A stretch of 64,000 nucleotides of DNA from CAWGMT01 sp963823675. GTDB lineage: Bacteria; Planctomycetota; Planctomycetia; Isosphaerales; Isosphaeraceae. Below are positions 26,827 to 34,812 of the stretch, piece by piece; the first letter of the stretch is position 1; each line of letters starts with the position of its first letter. A program made the translations under genes and the position numbers. Below the pieces are notes generated by a model that was not told where the DNA came from, searched no databases, and saw only the letters and a program-made list of their open reading frames with translations. Location of the stretch: positions 620,001-684,000 of the forward strand of contig CAWGMT010000004.1 in the NCBI GenBank assembly GCA_963823675.1. Reading direction: 5' to 3'.

Positions 26827-27360
26827 ATGGGACGGATTGGTCCGGAGATCCTCGGCCGCCTGTTTGACGAGCATGCCGCGGCGCTGGTCTTGTTCGCCCG
26901 TCAGTGGTGCGACGCGCCCGAGGACATTGTCCAGGATGCGTTCCTTGCGCTGGCGCGGCAGGAGTCACAGCCCGATCGGGCCGTGGCGTGGCTCTACCGG
27001 GTCGTACGGAACGGGGCGATCGCCGCGTCGCGGCAGTCACGGCGGCGGCGGCATCGTGAACAACGCTCGGCCAGCCGGGAATGCGATCCGGCGCCCGGCG
27101 GATCGTGGTTCGCCGCGACCGACGACCGGATCGACGCCGAGCACGCCGCTTTGCTCCTCGCCGACCTGGACGGCGAGACCCGCGAGGTGATTGTCGCGCG
27201 GCTCTGGGGGGGACTGACTTTCGAGGAGGTCGCCCGGCTCCAGGGCTGCTCCCTCACGACCGCCCATCGCCGATACCAGGCCGGGCTATCCCGGCTGCAA
27301 GCGAGGCTAGAATCCCGATGGACACCGATCACGCAAACCGCGAACACGAACAAGACCTGA
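26827..27360 (+). CDS. ECF-type RNA polymerase sigma factor
   Basis: A 177-aa protein. Region 2 has 'LFARQWCDAPEDIVQDAFLALAR'-like sequence and 'AVAWLYRVVRNGAI'. Region 4 has 'LPTEVREVIV'-equivalent 'LDGETREVIVARLWGGLTFEE' and the HTH 'ARLQGCSLTTAHRRYQAGLS'. Between them is a basic linker. The start at 26827 has a GGGAGA about 5 bases upstream. It overlaps the next gene by 43 bases, suggesting the downstream membrane protein is its regulator. Confidence 0.88.
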   Translation: MGRIGPEILGRLFDEHAAALVLFARQWCDAPEDIVQDAFLALARQESQPDRAVAWLYRVVRNGAIAASRQSRRRRHREQRSASRECDPAPGGSWFAATDDRIDAEHAALLLADLDGETREVIVARLWGGLTFEEVARLQGCSLTTAHRRYQAGLSRLQARLESRWTPITQTANTNKT

Positions 27361-27863
27361 GCGCTCTGGCAAATCGCCTGACGGCCTGGCGGCCGTCGAC
27401 CGGCGCGCTCGATCGCGACCGGATGCTCTACGAGGCCGGGCGCGCCGCCGCCAGAGCCGAGGCCCCGGGCCGCCCCTGGCGGCTGGCGACGGCCGCTCTG
27501 GCCGTGGCGGCCCTCGGGCTCTTCGGGTTACTGGTGCATGAGCGCTCGCTGCGAGTCCATGAACGTTTCGTCCTGGCTCAAGAGCGGTCACGGCATAGTG
27601 CTCTGGGAAGGGTTGTCGCCGTCCGAATCGAAGGATCGGCACCGTCGGCTGACGGAGCGGCGGCGACGCCCGCGATTGAGCCGCTTTCGCCCTCAAGCTA
27701 TTTCGTGCTGGCATCGCGGCTCTCGAAAGGCGTCGTCGAACTGTCGTCGCCAGATTTCGGGAGCCACGCGGGGCCGCACCGGCCGGCCCCTGGTCCCCTC
27801 GAGACGATCCCACAGCCCGCGCCGTTACGGCCAGGGGACGTCGAGCGAGTCCTGGATCTCTGA
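27318..27863 (+). CDS. Putative anti-sigma-like membrane protein
   Basis: A 181-aa protein starting 'MDTDHANREHEQDLSALANR'. It has an N-terminal cytoplasmic helical region, one transmembrane helix ('LATAALAVAALGLFGLLVHE' around residues 58-78) and a periplasmic tail. This layout and the 43-bp overlap with the sigma factor gene suggest an anti-sigma role, but a zinc-binding or canonical anti-sigma motif is not clear. Confidence 0.6.
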   Translation: MDTDHANREHEQDLSALANRLTAWRPSTGALDRDRMLYEAGRAAARAEAPGRPWRLATAALAVAALGLFGLLVHERSLRVHERFVLAQERSRHSALGRVVAVRIEGSAPSADGAAATPAIEPLSPSSYFVLASRLSKGVVELSSPDFGSHAGPHRPAPGPLETIPQPAPLRPGDVERVLDL

Positions 27864-27976
27864 CGCGTCGCCATCGACATCAATCCGTCCGTCTACCCAT
27901 CGTGCGCTCGAAAGGGTGCACCGGTTCGCCGTCCGTCTTGTTCCTGATCCACCTCAACTTCACGGGAGACATTCGC

Positions 27977-29464
27977 ATGATTCCCATCGGACCAACTCGG
28001 TTTTCATGGGCGATCCTCGTATTGACCGCATCGACGGTCCCGGCGATGACGGGCCAGGCTACCGCTCAACCGGCAGCCAAGCGCGGAGAACCGCCCAAAC
28101 CCAAGGTGGTGGTCCTCAGCCCCGCGGCGGCCCCGGTTCCGGCGCTCCAGTATCGCCTCTTGCCGAGCTCCGCCGATCTGAATCCGGGCGACGCCGCGCC
28201 GATCTATCTGCGCATTCACGGCTACGAGGACACCGCGCTGGAGGGGCCCTGGCGACAGATCAGCGACAAAGGAGTGCGGTGGCTGGGACTGCCGTTCCAA
28301 GAGTTTCCGACGGACGAGGCCCGCAGTTTCGTCAAATTGTGGAGCGGCAAGCTCAAGCAGCTCGAGTACGGAACGCGGCGCAAGACCTGCGACTGGAACT
28401 ACACCCTGCCGGAGCAGCGGCTCGACTGCATCAATATCCTTCTGCCCGATGCGCAGAACATGCGCCAGTGGGGCCGCGTGCTGGCGCTCGAAGCGCGGGT
28501 CGACATTGCCGAAGGGAAATTCCCCGAGGCGATCAGCACCATCGAGACCGGTCTGGCATTCGCCCGCCATGTTGGCGGCGGCCCGTTCTTCATCAATGGT
28601 TTGATCGGCATAGCGATCGCCATGCCGATGCTTGACCAGTGCGAGGATTTGCTTGCCCAGCCCGGCGGTCCCAACCTCTACTGGGCGCTCACCGCGCTGC
28701 CCCGGCCGTTGATCGGCCTTCGCGACCACATGGAGCTCGAGCGGAAGCTGCTCGAGAACCTGATCCCCGAGCTGAGCGAGGCCGCCCTGGCCCGCCCGCG
28801 TAACGCCGCCGAGTGGTCCGCGCTCCTCGCGCGGATGCACGAAGGAATCGTCAAGTGGACGATCTTCAACGTGCAACAAGGTGACACCCACGCCGGGCCG
28901 AAGGAGCTTGCCCCGGGGGGCCTCCCTCAATTCAAGGCGGTGATGCTGCCCGTGGGACGGGAATTTCTGAAGACCGCGCGCACGCTGAGCGACTCACAGC
29001 TCGCCGCGATGCCGGACGATCAAATCGTCGCCCTTTACGTTGGCGACCGCTACCGCGAAATCTGGGATGATCATCACAAGGCAGGCTACCTCCCGGCCCG
29101 CGATGCGATTGCACAAGTCGCCGCAGCCGAGCCGCGGCGCGCTCAAGACAGGAACGGCCCGCTCGCCCTTTTCGCCCAGTATTTGCCGGCGGTTGGCTCG
29201 GCGATGATGGCCGAATTGCGGCTCGACCGGCGCGTCGCCGCCCTGCGCGTGCTGGAAGCGATCCGCATTCACGCCGCCGCAAACGCCGGTGCGCTGCCCG
29301 ACGCTCTGAGCCAGGTATCGGAAGTCCCCGTACCCGACGACCCGGCGACCGGCAAGCCGTTCGACTACCACCGCGATCGCAACTCATCGACCCTCTCCGG
29401 CCCGCGAGCCGGCCTTCCGGGGCCGTTGCCGACGTACCGAATCACGATGCGGGCGAATCATTGA
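27977..29464 (+). CDS. Secreted hypothetical protein
   Basis: A 495-aa protein with a signal peptide ('FSWAILVLTASTVPAM...' cleaved near residue 31). The mature part is helical with 'RVLALEARVDIAEGKFPEAI' and 'LRVLEAIRIHAAANAGALPD', a TPR-like/planctomycete-specific pattern. The start ATG at 27977 has GGGAGA 8 bases upstream. It may belong to the sigma/anti-sigma locus because it follows 113 bp downstream on the same strand. No enzyme motif is seen. Confidence 0.65.
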   Translation: MIPIGPTRFSWAILVLTASTVPAMTGQATAQPAAKRGEPPKPKVVVLSPAAAPVPALQYRLLPSSADLNPGDAAPIYLRIHGYEDTALEGPWRQISDKGVRWLGLPFQEFPTDEARSFVKLWSGKLKQLEYGTRRKTCDWNYTLPEQRLDCINILLPDAQNMRQWGRVLALEARVDIAEGKFPEAISTIETGLAFARHVGGGPFFINGLIGIAIAMPMLDQCEDLLAQPGGPNLYWALTALPRPLIGLRDHMELERKLLENLIPELSEAALARPRNAAEWSALLARMHEGIVKWTIFNVQQGDTHAGPKELAPGGLPQFKAVMLPVGREFLKTARTLSDSQLAAMPDDQIVALYVGDRYREIWDDHHKAGYLPARDAIAQVAAAEPRRAQDRNGPLALFAQYLPAVGSAMMAELRLDRRVAALRVLEAIRIHAAANAGALPDALSQVSEVPVPDDPATGKPFDYHRDRNSSTLSGPRAGLPGPLPTYRITMRANH

Positions 29465-29687
29465 TCACCGTCCCAAGCGGTGACTACTTCCCCGGCAATC
29501 GAAACGCCGGATCGAATTCTTCCGGCTCTTCGACGATACAGGCGATCGCGCGTGCACCGAAAGCCCGACGGCCAGGACCTCAACGAGCTTCGCAACCATG
29601 CGCGAGATGGGTGCGCCGAACGTCAGGACAGCCGGCAACTCGACCTCGGCCGCACAGCCCGATTTAAGCAGCCCGACCCCCTCGAGG
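29465..29687. other. Convergent intergenic spacer
   Basis: This 223-bp gap separates two convergent genes. No RNA gene, strong terminator or repeat is apparent. Confidence 0.4.
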
Positions 29688-30182
29688 CTACTTTTCCTTG
29701 CTGCGGTGGCAAAGGCTGTCGATCTTGATGTTGGCCCCGGCGGGGACGTCGGGCAAGGGGTGCCCGTCAGTCCGGTAAGCGCCCGTGCCGCCCTGGTACT
29801 TGCGGCCGTGCGACCAGCCCAGAATCACGCGGCGGGGGAAGAGATGGCAACCGGTCTCGTCCCAGCCCCACGTCCCTTCGTCGGGGAATCGTGCCTGGCC
29901 TGGGCCATGACCGAGGGGGACCCCGCCCCCGACATAGTACCCGATTCCGCCGGATGTCGCGCTGGTCTCCGCGTGTCCCGACAAGGCGCGGGGATAGCCG
30001 GCGCGCTCGTCGGTGTGAGGGATACAGCGCGGCTTTCCGGGCGACGGCGTTCCCTCGGCGTGAGGATGAAGAACGAAATAGAGACGCCGGGGAGCTTGGT
30101 CGTCGGCCTGGCAGCATTCGCCCGCGGCCAGGCCCATGATCGCGACGAACGAGCTGACACAGAGCGCTCGCATGGTTAGCAC
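29688..30182 (-). CDS. Small secreted protein of unknown function
   Basis: A 164-aa protein with a signal peptide ('LCVSSFVAIMGLAAGECC'). The mature part contains 'VGGGVPLGHGPGQARFPDEG' and 'GWDETGCHLFPRRVILGWSH', rich in Gly, Cys and aromatics. The pattern is that of small secreted planctomycete proteins without assigned function. It ends near the GlcG-type gene on the same strand. Confidence 0.55.
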   Translation of the reverse strand: MLTMRALCVSSFVAIMGLAAGECCQADDQAPRRLYFVLHPHAEGTPSPGKPRCIPHTDERAGYPRALSGHAETSATSGGIGYYVGGGVPLGHGPGQARFPDEGTWGWDETGCHLFPRRVILGWSHGRKYQGGTGAYRTDGHPLPDVPAGANIKIDSLCHRSKEK

Positions 30183-30193
30183 CTATCCGTTTC

Positions 30194-32344
30194 CTATGTG
30201 GTCCGGCGCAGGGCCGGCGCGGGTACACTGATCTTTGGGAGCGGCAGCTTCGGTCCGTTGAGCGGCACGTGGGGGTTGCGGTTGAACTTGAAGAACGGCA
30301 GGCGGACGCCCTTGACCTTCACCATGTCGGCCCGCTTGACCGTGCGGGGCGGGGCATACGCGAGCGAGGCCACGGCGGTCACGTCATCGTCCTGGAACAC
30401 GCCGTCGCCGCTGACACCAAGGCCGCCGACGAGCGTGCTCCGCAAGCCGCTGCCTGTCGTGTCCTTGTACAAGGGCGCGCTGCCGGGGAACAAGACCACG
30501 CCGCTCTGGTTTCCCTGGTTCTGGGGCGTAATCGGCTGGTGGAAATTCGTGTTCGGGTTGAAGGCAGCGTAGCCCTGGACGCTCTGATAAGCCGAGGCCG
30601 GCAAGGGCGCGCCTTTGTTGGTGCCGTACTGGGTGACGCCGCCGTCATTCAAGATCGAGAACGGGCCGGGCGGGTAAATATCGATCCCTTCGGGGAAGAA
30701 CGGCAAGGACAGGTAGCGGAACGTCCGCGCGGTAAAGGCGGTTCCGGCCGGCACGCCCTTGACCTTGTTGATCGGCTGGAGCTGGCTCGGATTGTCGTAG
30801 TAGGCCACGTTCCGCGCCTTGGCAACGGCGACCTGGATCGAGAAATACGTGGCGTCGGGCATGCGGTAAAGTCCCAGGATGTTGCCGTTCTCGTCGCTCA
30901 CGGCAAAGACCATCCGGGCCGTGCTGTTCATGGGCAGCCGGATCTGAGCGCGGACTTGATTGGCCTCGGCGATCCCCTGGGCGACGATCGCTTCGACATC
31001 GGCGGCGGTCAGCCCCGTGCCGGCATGAGGCAGAACCAGCCAGCCGCTCGGGACCGGCTGGCCGGCCAGCAAGGTGTCACCGCCCGGATCAACTTCGTAA
31101 TTCGTGCCGTCGCTCGGACTGCCCGCACCGAGCGTGGCGCCGAAGTTGAGCAGGTTCTTGATCCCTTCGAGCCCATGGGGCCCGAAGAGGTCGAGCGTGA
31201 TGCCGGCCAGGTCGATCCGCCCGAACGGTTCGCTGAAGTCGGGCAGCGCGGGCGCTCCGTTGACCGGGCCGTTGAAGGGATAGCCGGCGGCCACGCTGCC
31301 GCCGGCAGCGACGAACCCCATGTATTCGGCCACGTCCGAGAGGTCAAGCTTGTGCGGGTCGTACAGCAAGGGTGTGTTCAGCTTCGAGTTTTCCTCGGTG
31401 GCGTATCCGGTCGTGCCCGGAAAGAAAACACCAATACCGCCGACCAGCACCCCGTTCTTGTAGAGCGGCAAGCCCCCGGGCAAGGTCGCCATCCCGCGCG
31501 ACTGGGCGGTTGGCAAGATCCCCGTGACCTGTCCGTAGGATTCGGGAGCGACGAGGTTTCCGCCGGGAGGAATGTCGGCCGCCGGCACATTGAACCGGGT
31601 CCCGGTCGCGTTGCTGATGCTGTCGCGGTTGGTGCCCTCGATGTCGTACAGATCGACCTGCGGCGTGTACATGATACCTGGGGGGAAATGGCCTCTAATG
31701 CCGACCGGCGCAACGAAGCCTGGCCCATAGATCGTTGACGTCCCTCCGGGATCGGGGACATCGGGGTTGGACTGGACCTCGCGCTGGGTTATGGTCGTCT
31801 GGCTGATCTCCTGGATGGTGCGCGATGTGAGGGGCGCTCCGCCGTTGGCAAAATAGGCGCCCGTGCGAGCCAGTGAGACGGCGCCGTCGATGGCGAAGAC
31901 CTTGTTCGTGGTGTTCTGGGTGATCAGCGGAGACACACCGCTCTCGACCCGGACGCCGAGGATCGTGCCGTTACGGTTGACGACGGCGATGATGGCGTCG
32001 TCGCGATTGACCGCCGCGGCGGCGCGCTCGAGGAGGGCGTTCACGTCGGCCTTGGTGAGAAGCTGGTCGGGATTCGGTGGCGCTGTCACATCATTGGGCG
32101 TGAGCGAGGGGTCATAGCCGATCGTGCCGGGCGGGAGCTCGGCGGAGCCCGTGGGAGACAGCTTCGGAGCGAGCCTGGTAGCGGGCGCGCTCAAGAGCGA
32201 ACGCCGTTCCAGCCGTTCCAGGGCGGGGAGCACTGCTCTTGTGGCGGCGGGCTTCGACCGGCTGGGGTTGCGCCGCAGCGCGAACGGTCGCATCACGTCT
32301 TCCGTCTCCTGGGCCGCTAAGAACCGGAACTGGGACCTCGGCAT
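30194..32344 (-). CDS. Secreted tandem GlcG/DUF336 heme-binding-like protein
   Basis: A 716-aa protein. An N-terminal planctomycete export/anchor motif, 'LERLERRSLLSA', occurs at about residues 43-54. Two GlcG/HbpS-type domains follow, around residues 95-330 ('LTKADVNALLERAAAAV...', 'FAIDGAVSLARTGAYFANGG') and 450-680 ('LTAADVEAIVAQGIAEANQV', 'VAVAKARNVAYYDN'). The family binds heme or related ligands in other bacteria. Its neighbours are a beta-barrel protein and cytochromes. Start could also be the ATG at 32293. Confidence 0.78.
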   Translation of the reverse strand: MPRSQFRFLAAQETEDVMRPFALRRNPSRSKPAATRAVLPALERLERRSLLSAPATRLAPKLSPTGSAELPPGTIGYDPSLTPNDVTAPPNPDQLLTKADVNALLERAAAAVNRDDAIIAVVNRNGTILGVRVESGVSPLITQNTTNKVFAIDGAVSLARTGAYFANGGAPLTSRTIQEISQTTITQREVQSNPDVPDPGGTSTIYGPGFVAPVGIRGHFPPGIMYTPQVDLYDIEGTNRDSISNATGTRFNVPAADIPPGGNLVAPESYGQVTGILPTAQSRGMATLPGGLPLYKNGVLVGGIGVFFPGTTGYATEENSKLNTPLLYDPHKLDLSDVAEYMGFVAAGGSVAAGYPFNGPVNGAPALPDFSEPFGRIDLAGITLDLFGPHGLEGIKNLLNFGATLGAGSPSDGTNYEVDPGGDTLLAGQPVPSGWLVLPHAGTGLTAADVEAIVAQGIAEANQVRAQIRLPMNSTARMVFAVSDENGNILGLYRMPDATYFSIQVAVAKARNVAYYDNPSQLQPINKVKGVPAGTAFTARTFRYLSLPFFPEGIDIYPPGPFSILNDGGVTQYGTNKGAPLPASAYQSVQGYAAFNPNTNFHQPITPQNQGNQSGVVLFPGSAPLYKDTTGSGLRSTLVGGLGVSGDGVFQDDDVTAVASLAYAPPRTVKRADMVKVKGVRLPFFKFNRNPHVPLNGPKLPLPKISVPAPALRRTT

Positions 32345-32384
32345 TCCACTTTCAGCGAGCAGTCGTCAAGCTCGGCGTGACGGA

Positions 32385-32405
32385 TCATCACGCGTAGCGT
32401 GATGA
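32385..32405. repeat. Palindromic repeat, tcatcacgc family
   Basis: 9-bp arms (tcatcacgc/gcgtgatga) with a 3-base centre. It lies 40 bases upstream of the GlcG-type gene in the divergent intergenic region with the beta-barrel gene. Confidence 0.85.
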
Positions 32406-32584
32406 CGACTTGGGACACCGTGTGCGCACCTTCGCCCTATCGTCCTCTATCGTTATCGGCCAAAGCGAAGCCATATCTTGCGAAAAATCGTGTTGATCGA
32501 CCCAAGCGCCAAACTCGCCGGATTCCGACTTGTTCACGTAGCCCTCAAGAAAGACTTGGTCTCGGACCGAGAAACTTAAAGATA

Positions 32585-34600
32585 ATGGAAGCATTCGGAT
32601 TGCCGAAGGCATGGGCGCGTATCCTCGGCTGGACGCTCCTGCTAGCAGGATCTGGCGCGGCCGCGGCGCGCGCCCAGGAAGAGCCGCTGCCGCCACTCCC
32701 ACCACTGCCGTCGGATTCCGCGCCCGAGGCGCCAAGAGCGCGCGAGTCGGCGCCGTTTTTCTTCGAAGCATCGCGTCCTCGTGGACGTTCCGTGCAGGAT
32801 GACATCAATGCATCGCTGGGCGACCCGATCCAGACGCGGCCCGGTCTGCTCGGGCGCCCGATCGACCCTCTCGGACCTCCGTTGCGGTATCCCGAGCCCT
32901 TCATGCCACCCGAGCTGATGTTTCAGCTACCCATGGACCCGCCGATCGGCTTTACGGGGCCATCGGGCGTGCTGCCGACCGAGAGCCAATCGTCGAGTCA
33001 TTTCGTCCCGGTCGAGGACCGGTGGCGAATCGGTTACCCGGCCTGGGACCGCTACGACAAGGGGCACCCCGTTACTGATGACTATCTGTACATGCCAGGC
33101 CGCTGGTTCGATCCTTACAATCAGAACGTTTACAAGGGCGATTATCCGATCATCGGTCAGCACACGTTCTTGAATGTCACGGCGGTCGCCAATCTGGATT
33201 TTGAAGGGCGGCAGGTGCCGACGCAGACCTCGGGGTTCGAGAGCACCGAGCGGCCGTTCTCGGGGAATTTCTTCGGCCGGCCCAACAGCTTCTTCACGCT
33301 CCAGTTCTACTCAATTGCGCTCGATCTGTTTCATGGCGACGGCGCTTTCAAGCCGGTCGACTGGCGGCTCGTGCTGGTGCCGACCCTGGGCGTGAGCAAT
33401 TTCTCGTTCAGCGAGGTGGCGCAGACCAGCCCGAACGTGCTGCAAGGGACCACGCGAACCCGCGAATTCTGGGCGCTTCAGGAGGCGTTTCTCGAGGTGA
33501 AGCTGGCCGACTACGGCCCGGACTACGACTTCGTTTCCATGCGGGCGGGTACTCAGCCGTTCAACGCCGACTTTCGCGGCTTCTTGTTCTCGGACATCAA
33601 CCGGGGCATCCGGATCTTCGGCACGCAGTTCTCGGAGCGAGACCAGTTCAACCTGGTGTATTTCCGTCAGTGGGAAAAGGACACCAACACCGCGCTCAAC
33701 ACGTTCAACGACCGGCGCCAGAACCTGATCTTTGCCAACTACTATCGCCAGGACTTCATTTTTCCGGGCTACACCACCCAGGTGAGCTTGAATTACGACA
33801 ACGACCCGGCGTCGATCAAGTATGACAACAACCGATTCCTGGTGCGTCCGGACCCGGACGGCACGTTTCAGCCGCACACGGTCAATGTCGGTTACTTCGG
33901 CTGGGGAGGCGACGGCCACTGGGGCCGGTATAACCTGACGCACCAGTTTTACTGGGCGTTTGGCAGCGACAGTCTCAACCCGCTTGCCAACCGGCCGCAG
34001 ACGATCGACGCGCAGATGGCGGCGATCGAGGGCTCATACGACCGCGACTGGGTGCGGTTCCGGCTGTCGTTCTTCTGGGCGTCCGGCGACGGCAACATCA
34101 ACGACAATCGGGCGACCGGCTTCGACACGATCCTCGACCAGCCCGACTTCGCGGGCGGTCCGTTCAGCTTCTGGAACCGGCAGGTGATCCCCTTGCAGGG
34201 CGTCAACCTGGTGCAGCGGTTGAGCCTGGTGCCCGACTTGCGGTCCAGCAAGATTCAAGGCCAGGCGAACTTCGTCAATCCGGGCTTGATCCTGCCGACC
34301 TTCGGCATGGACTTCGACCTGACACCCAAGTGCAAATTGATCACCAACTTCAACATGATCTGGTTTGACAAGACCAGCGTTCTCGAGCAGTTCCTGTTTC
34401 AAGGAAATATCAACAATTTCATCGGGTTCGATCTGGGCACCGGCCTGATATACCGGCCGCTCTTGAGCGAGAACGCGATCTTTATAGGCGGCGTGCAGAT
34501 GCTGATTCCGGGCCAGGGATTTCGCGAGATCTACGACTCGTTCAACGGCCGGGTCAACGGGCTGGTGGCGGGTTTTATCACTGCCGTGTTCAAGTTCTGA
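32585..34600 (+). CDS. Outer-membrane beta-barrel protein
   Basis: A 671-aa protein. The signal peptide covers residues 1-30 ('ILGWTLLLAGSGAAAARAQ'), then a Pro-rich spacer. The rest has alternating hydrophobic/polar strands with many aromatic residues ('RWRIGYPAWDRYDKGHP', 'FFTLQFYSIALDLFHGDG', 'NLVYFRQWEKDTNTALN') and ends in Phe ('FITAVFKF'), typical of outer-membrane barrel insertion. It precedes the multiheme cytochrome by 212 bp on the same strand, so it may be its outer-membrane partner. The start at 32585 is chosen because earlier in-frame sequence is not signal-like. Confidence 0.78.
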   Translation: MEAFGLPKAWARILGWTLLLAGSGAAAARAQEEPLPPLPPLPSDSAPEAPRARESAPFFFEASRPRGRSVQDDINASLGDPIQTRPGLLGRPIDPLGPPLRYPEPFMPPELMFQLPMDPPIGFTGPSGVLPTESQSSSHFVPVEDRWRIGYPAWDRYDKGHPVTDDYLYMPGRWFDPYNQNVYKGDYPIIGQHTFLNVTAVANLDFEGRQVPTQTSGFESTERPFSGNFFGRPNSFFTLQFYSIALDLFHGDGAFKPVDWRLVLVPTLGVSNFSFSEVAQTSPNVLQGTTRTREFWALQEAFLEVKLADYGPDYDFVSMRAGTQPFNADFRGFLFSDINRGIRIFGTQFSERDQFNLVYFRQWEKDTNTALNTFNDRRQNLIFANYYRQDFIFPGYTTQVSLNYDNDPASIKYDNNRFLVRPDPDGTFQPHTVNVGYFGWGGDGHWGRYNLTHQFYWAFGSDSLNPLANRPQTIDAQMAAIEGSYDRDWVRFRLSFFWASGDGNINDNRATGFDTILDQPDFAGGPFSFWNRQVIPLQGVNLVQRLSLVPDLRSSKIQGQANFVNPGLILPTFGMDFDLTPKCKLITNFNMIWFDKTSVLEQFLFQGNINNFIGFDLGTGLIYRPLLSENAIFIGGVQMLIPGQGFREIYDSFNGRVNGLVAGFITAVFKF

Positions 34601-34688
34601 GAGCCGGCCTTGACGGATTCCGCTATCGGGGATAAATTCCCGCCGCGGGGGTCTGCCTGCGCGCTCAAAATCGCCCTGAATGATTGAT

Positions 34689-34758
34689 GTAGTCATCACG
34701 CTCCGCGTGATGGCTACTCCAAGATGGAACAGCGTCGTCATCACGCTTCACGTGATGA
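34689..34758. repeat. Two palindromic repeats, gtagtcatcacg family
   Basis: Copy one occupies 34689-34717 (gtagtcatcacgctccgcgt...; one base breaks symmetry) and copy two 34738-34758 (tcatcacg-cttca-cgtgatga). They lie in the 212-bp gap between the beta-barrel and multiheme cytochrome genes. They could form hairpins in a shared transcript. Confidence 0.85.
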
Positions 34759-34812
34759 TCCAACGCGCCGAGTGTGACAGCTATTGCAAGATGACACGGA
34801 GGTTGACCGATC

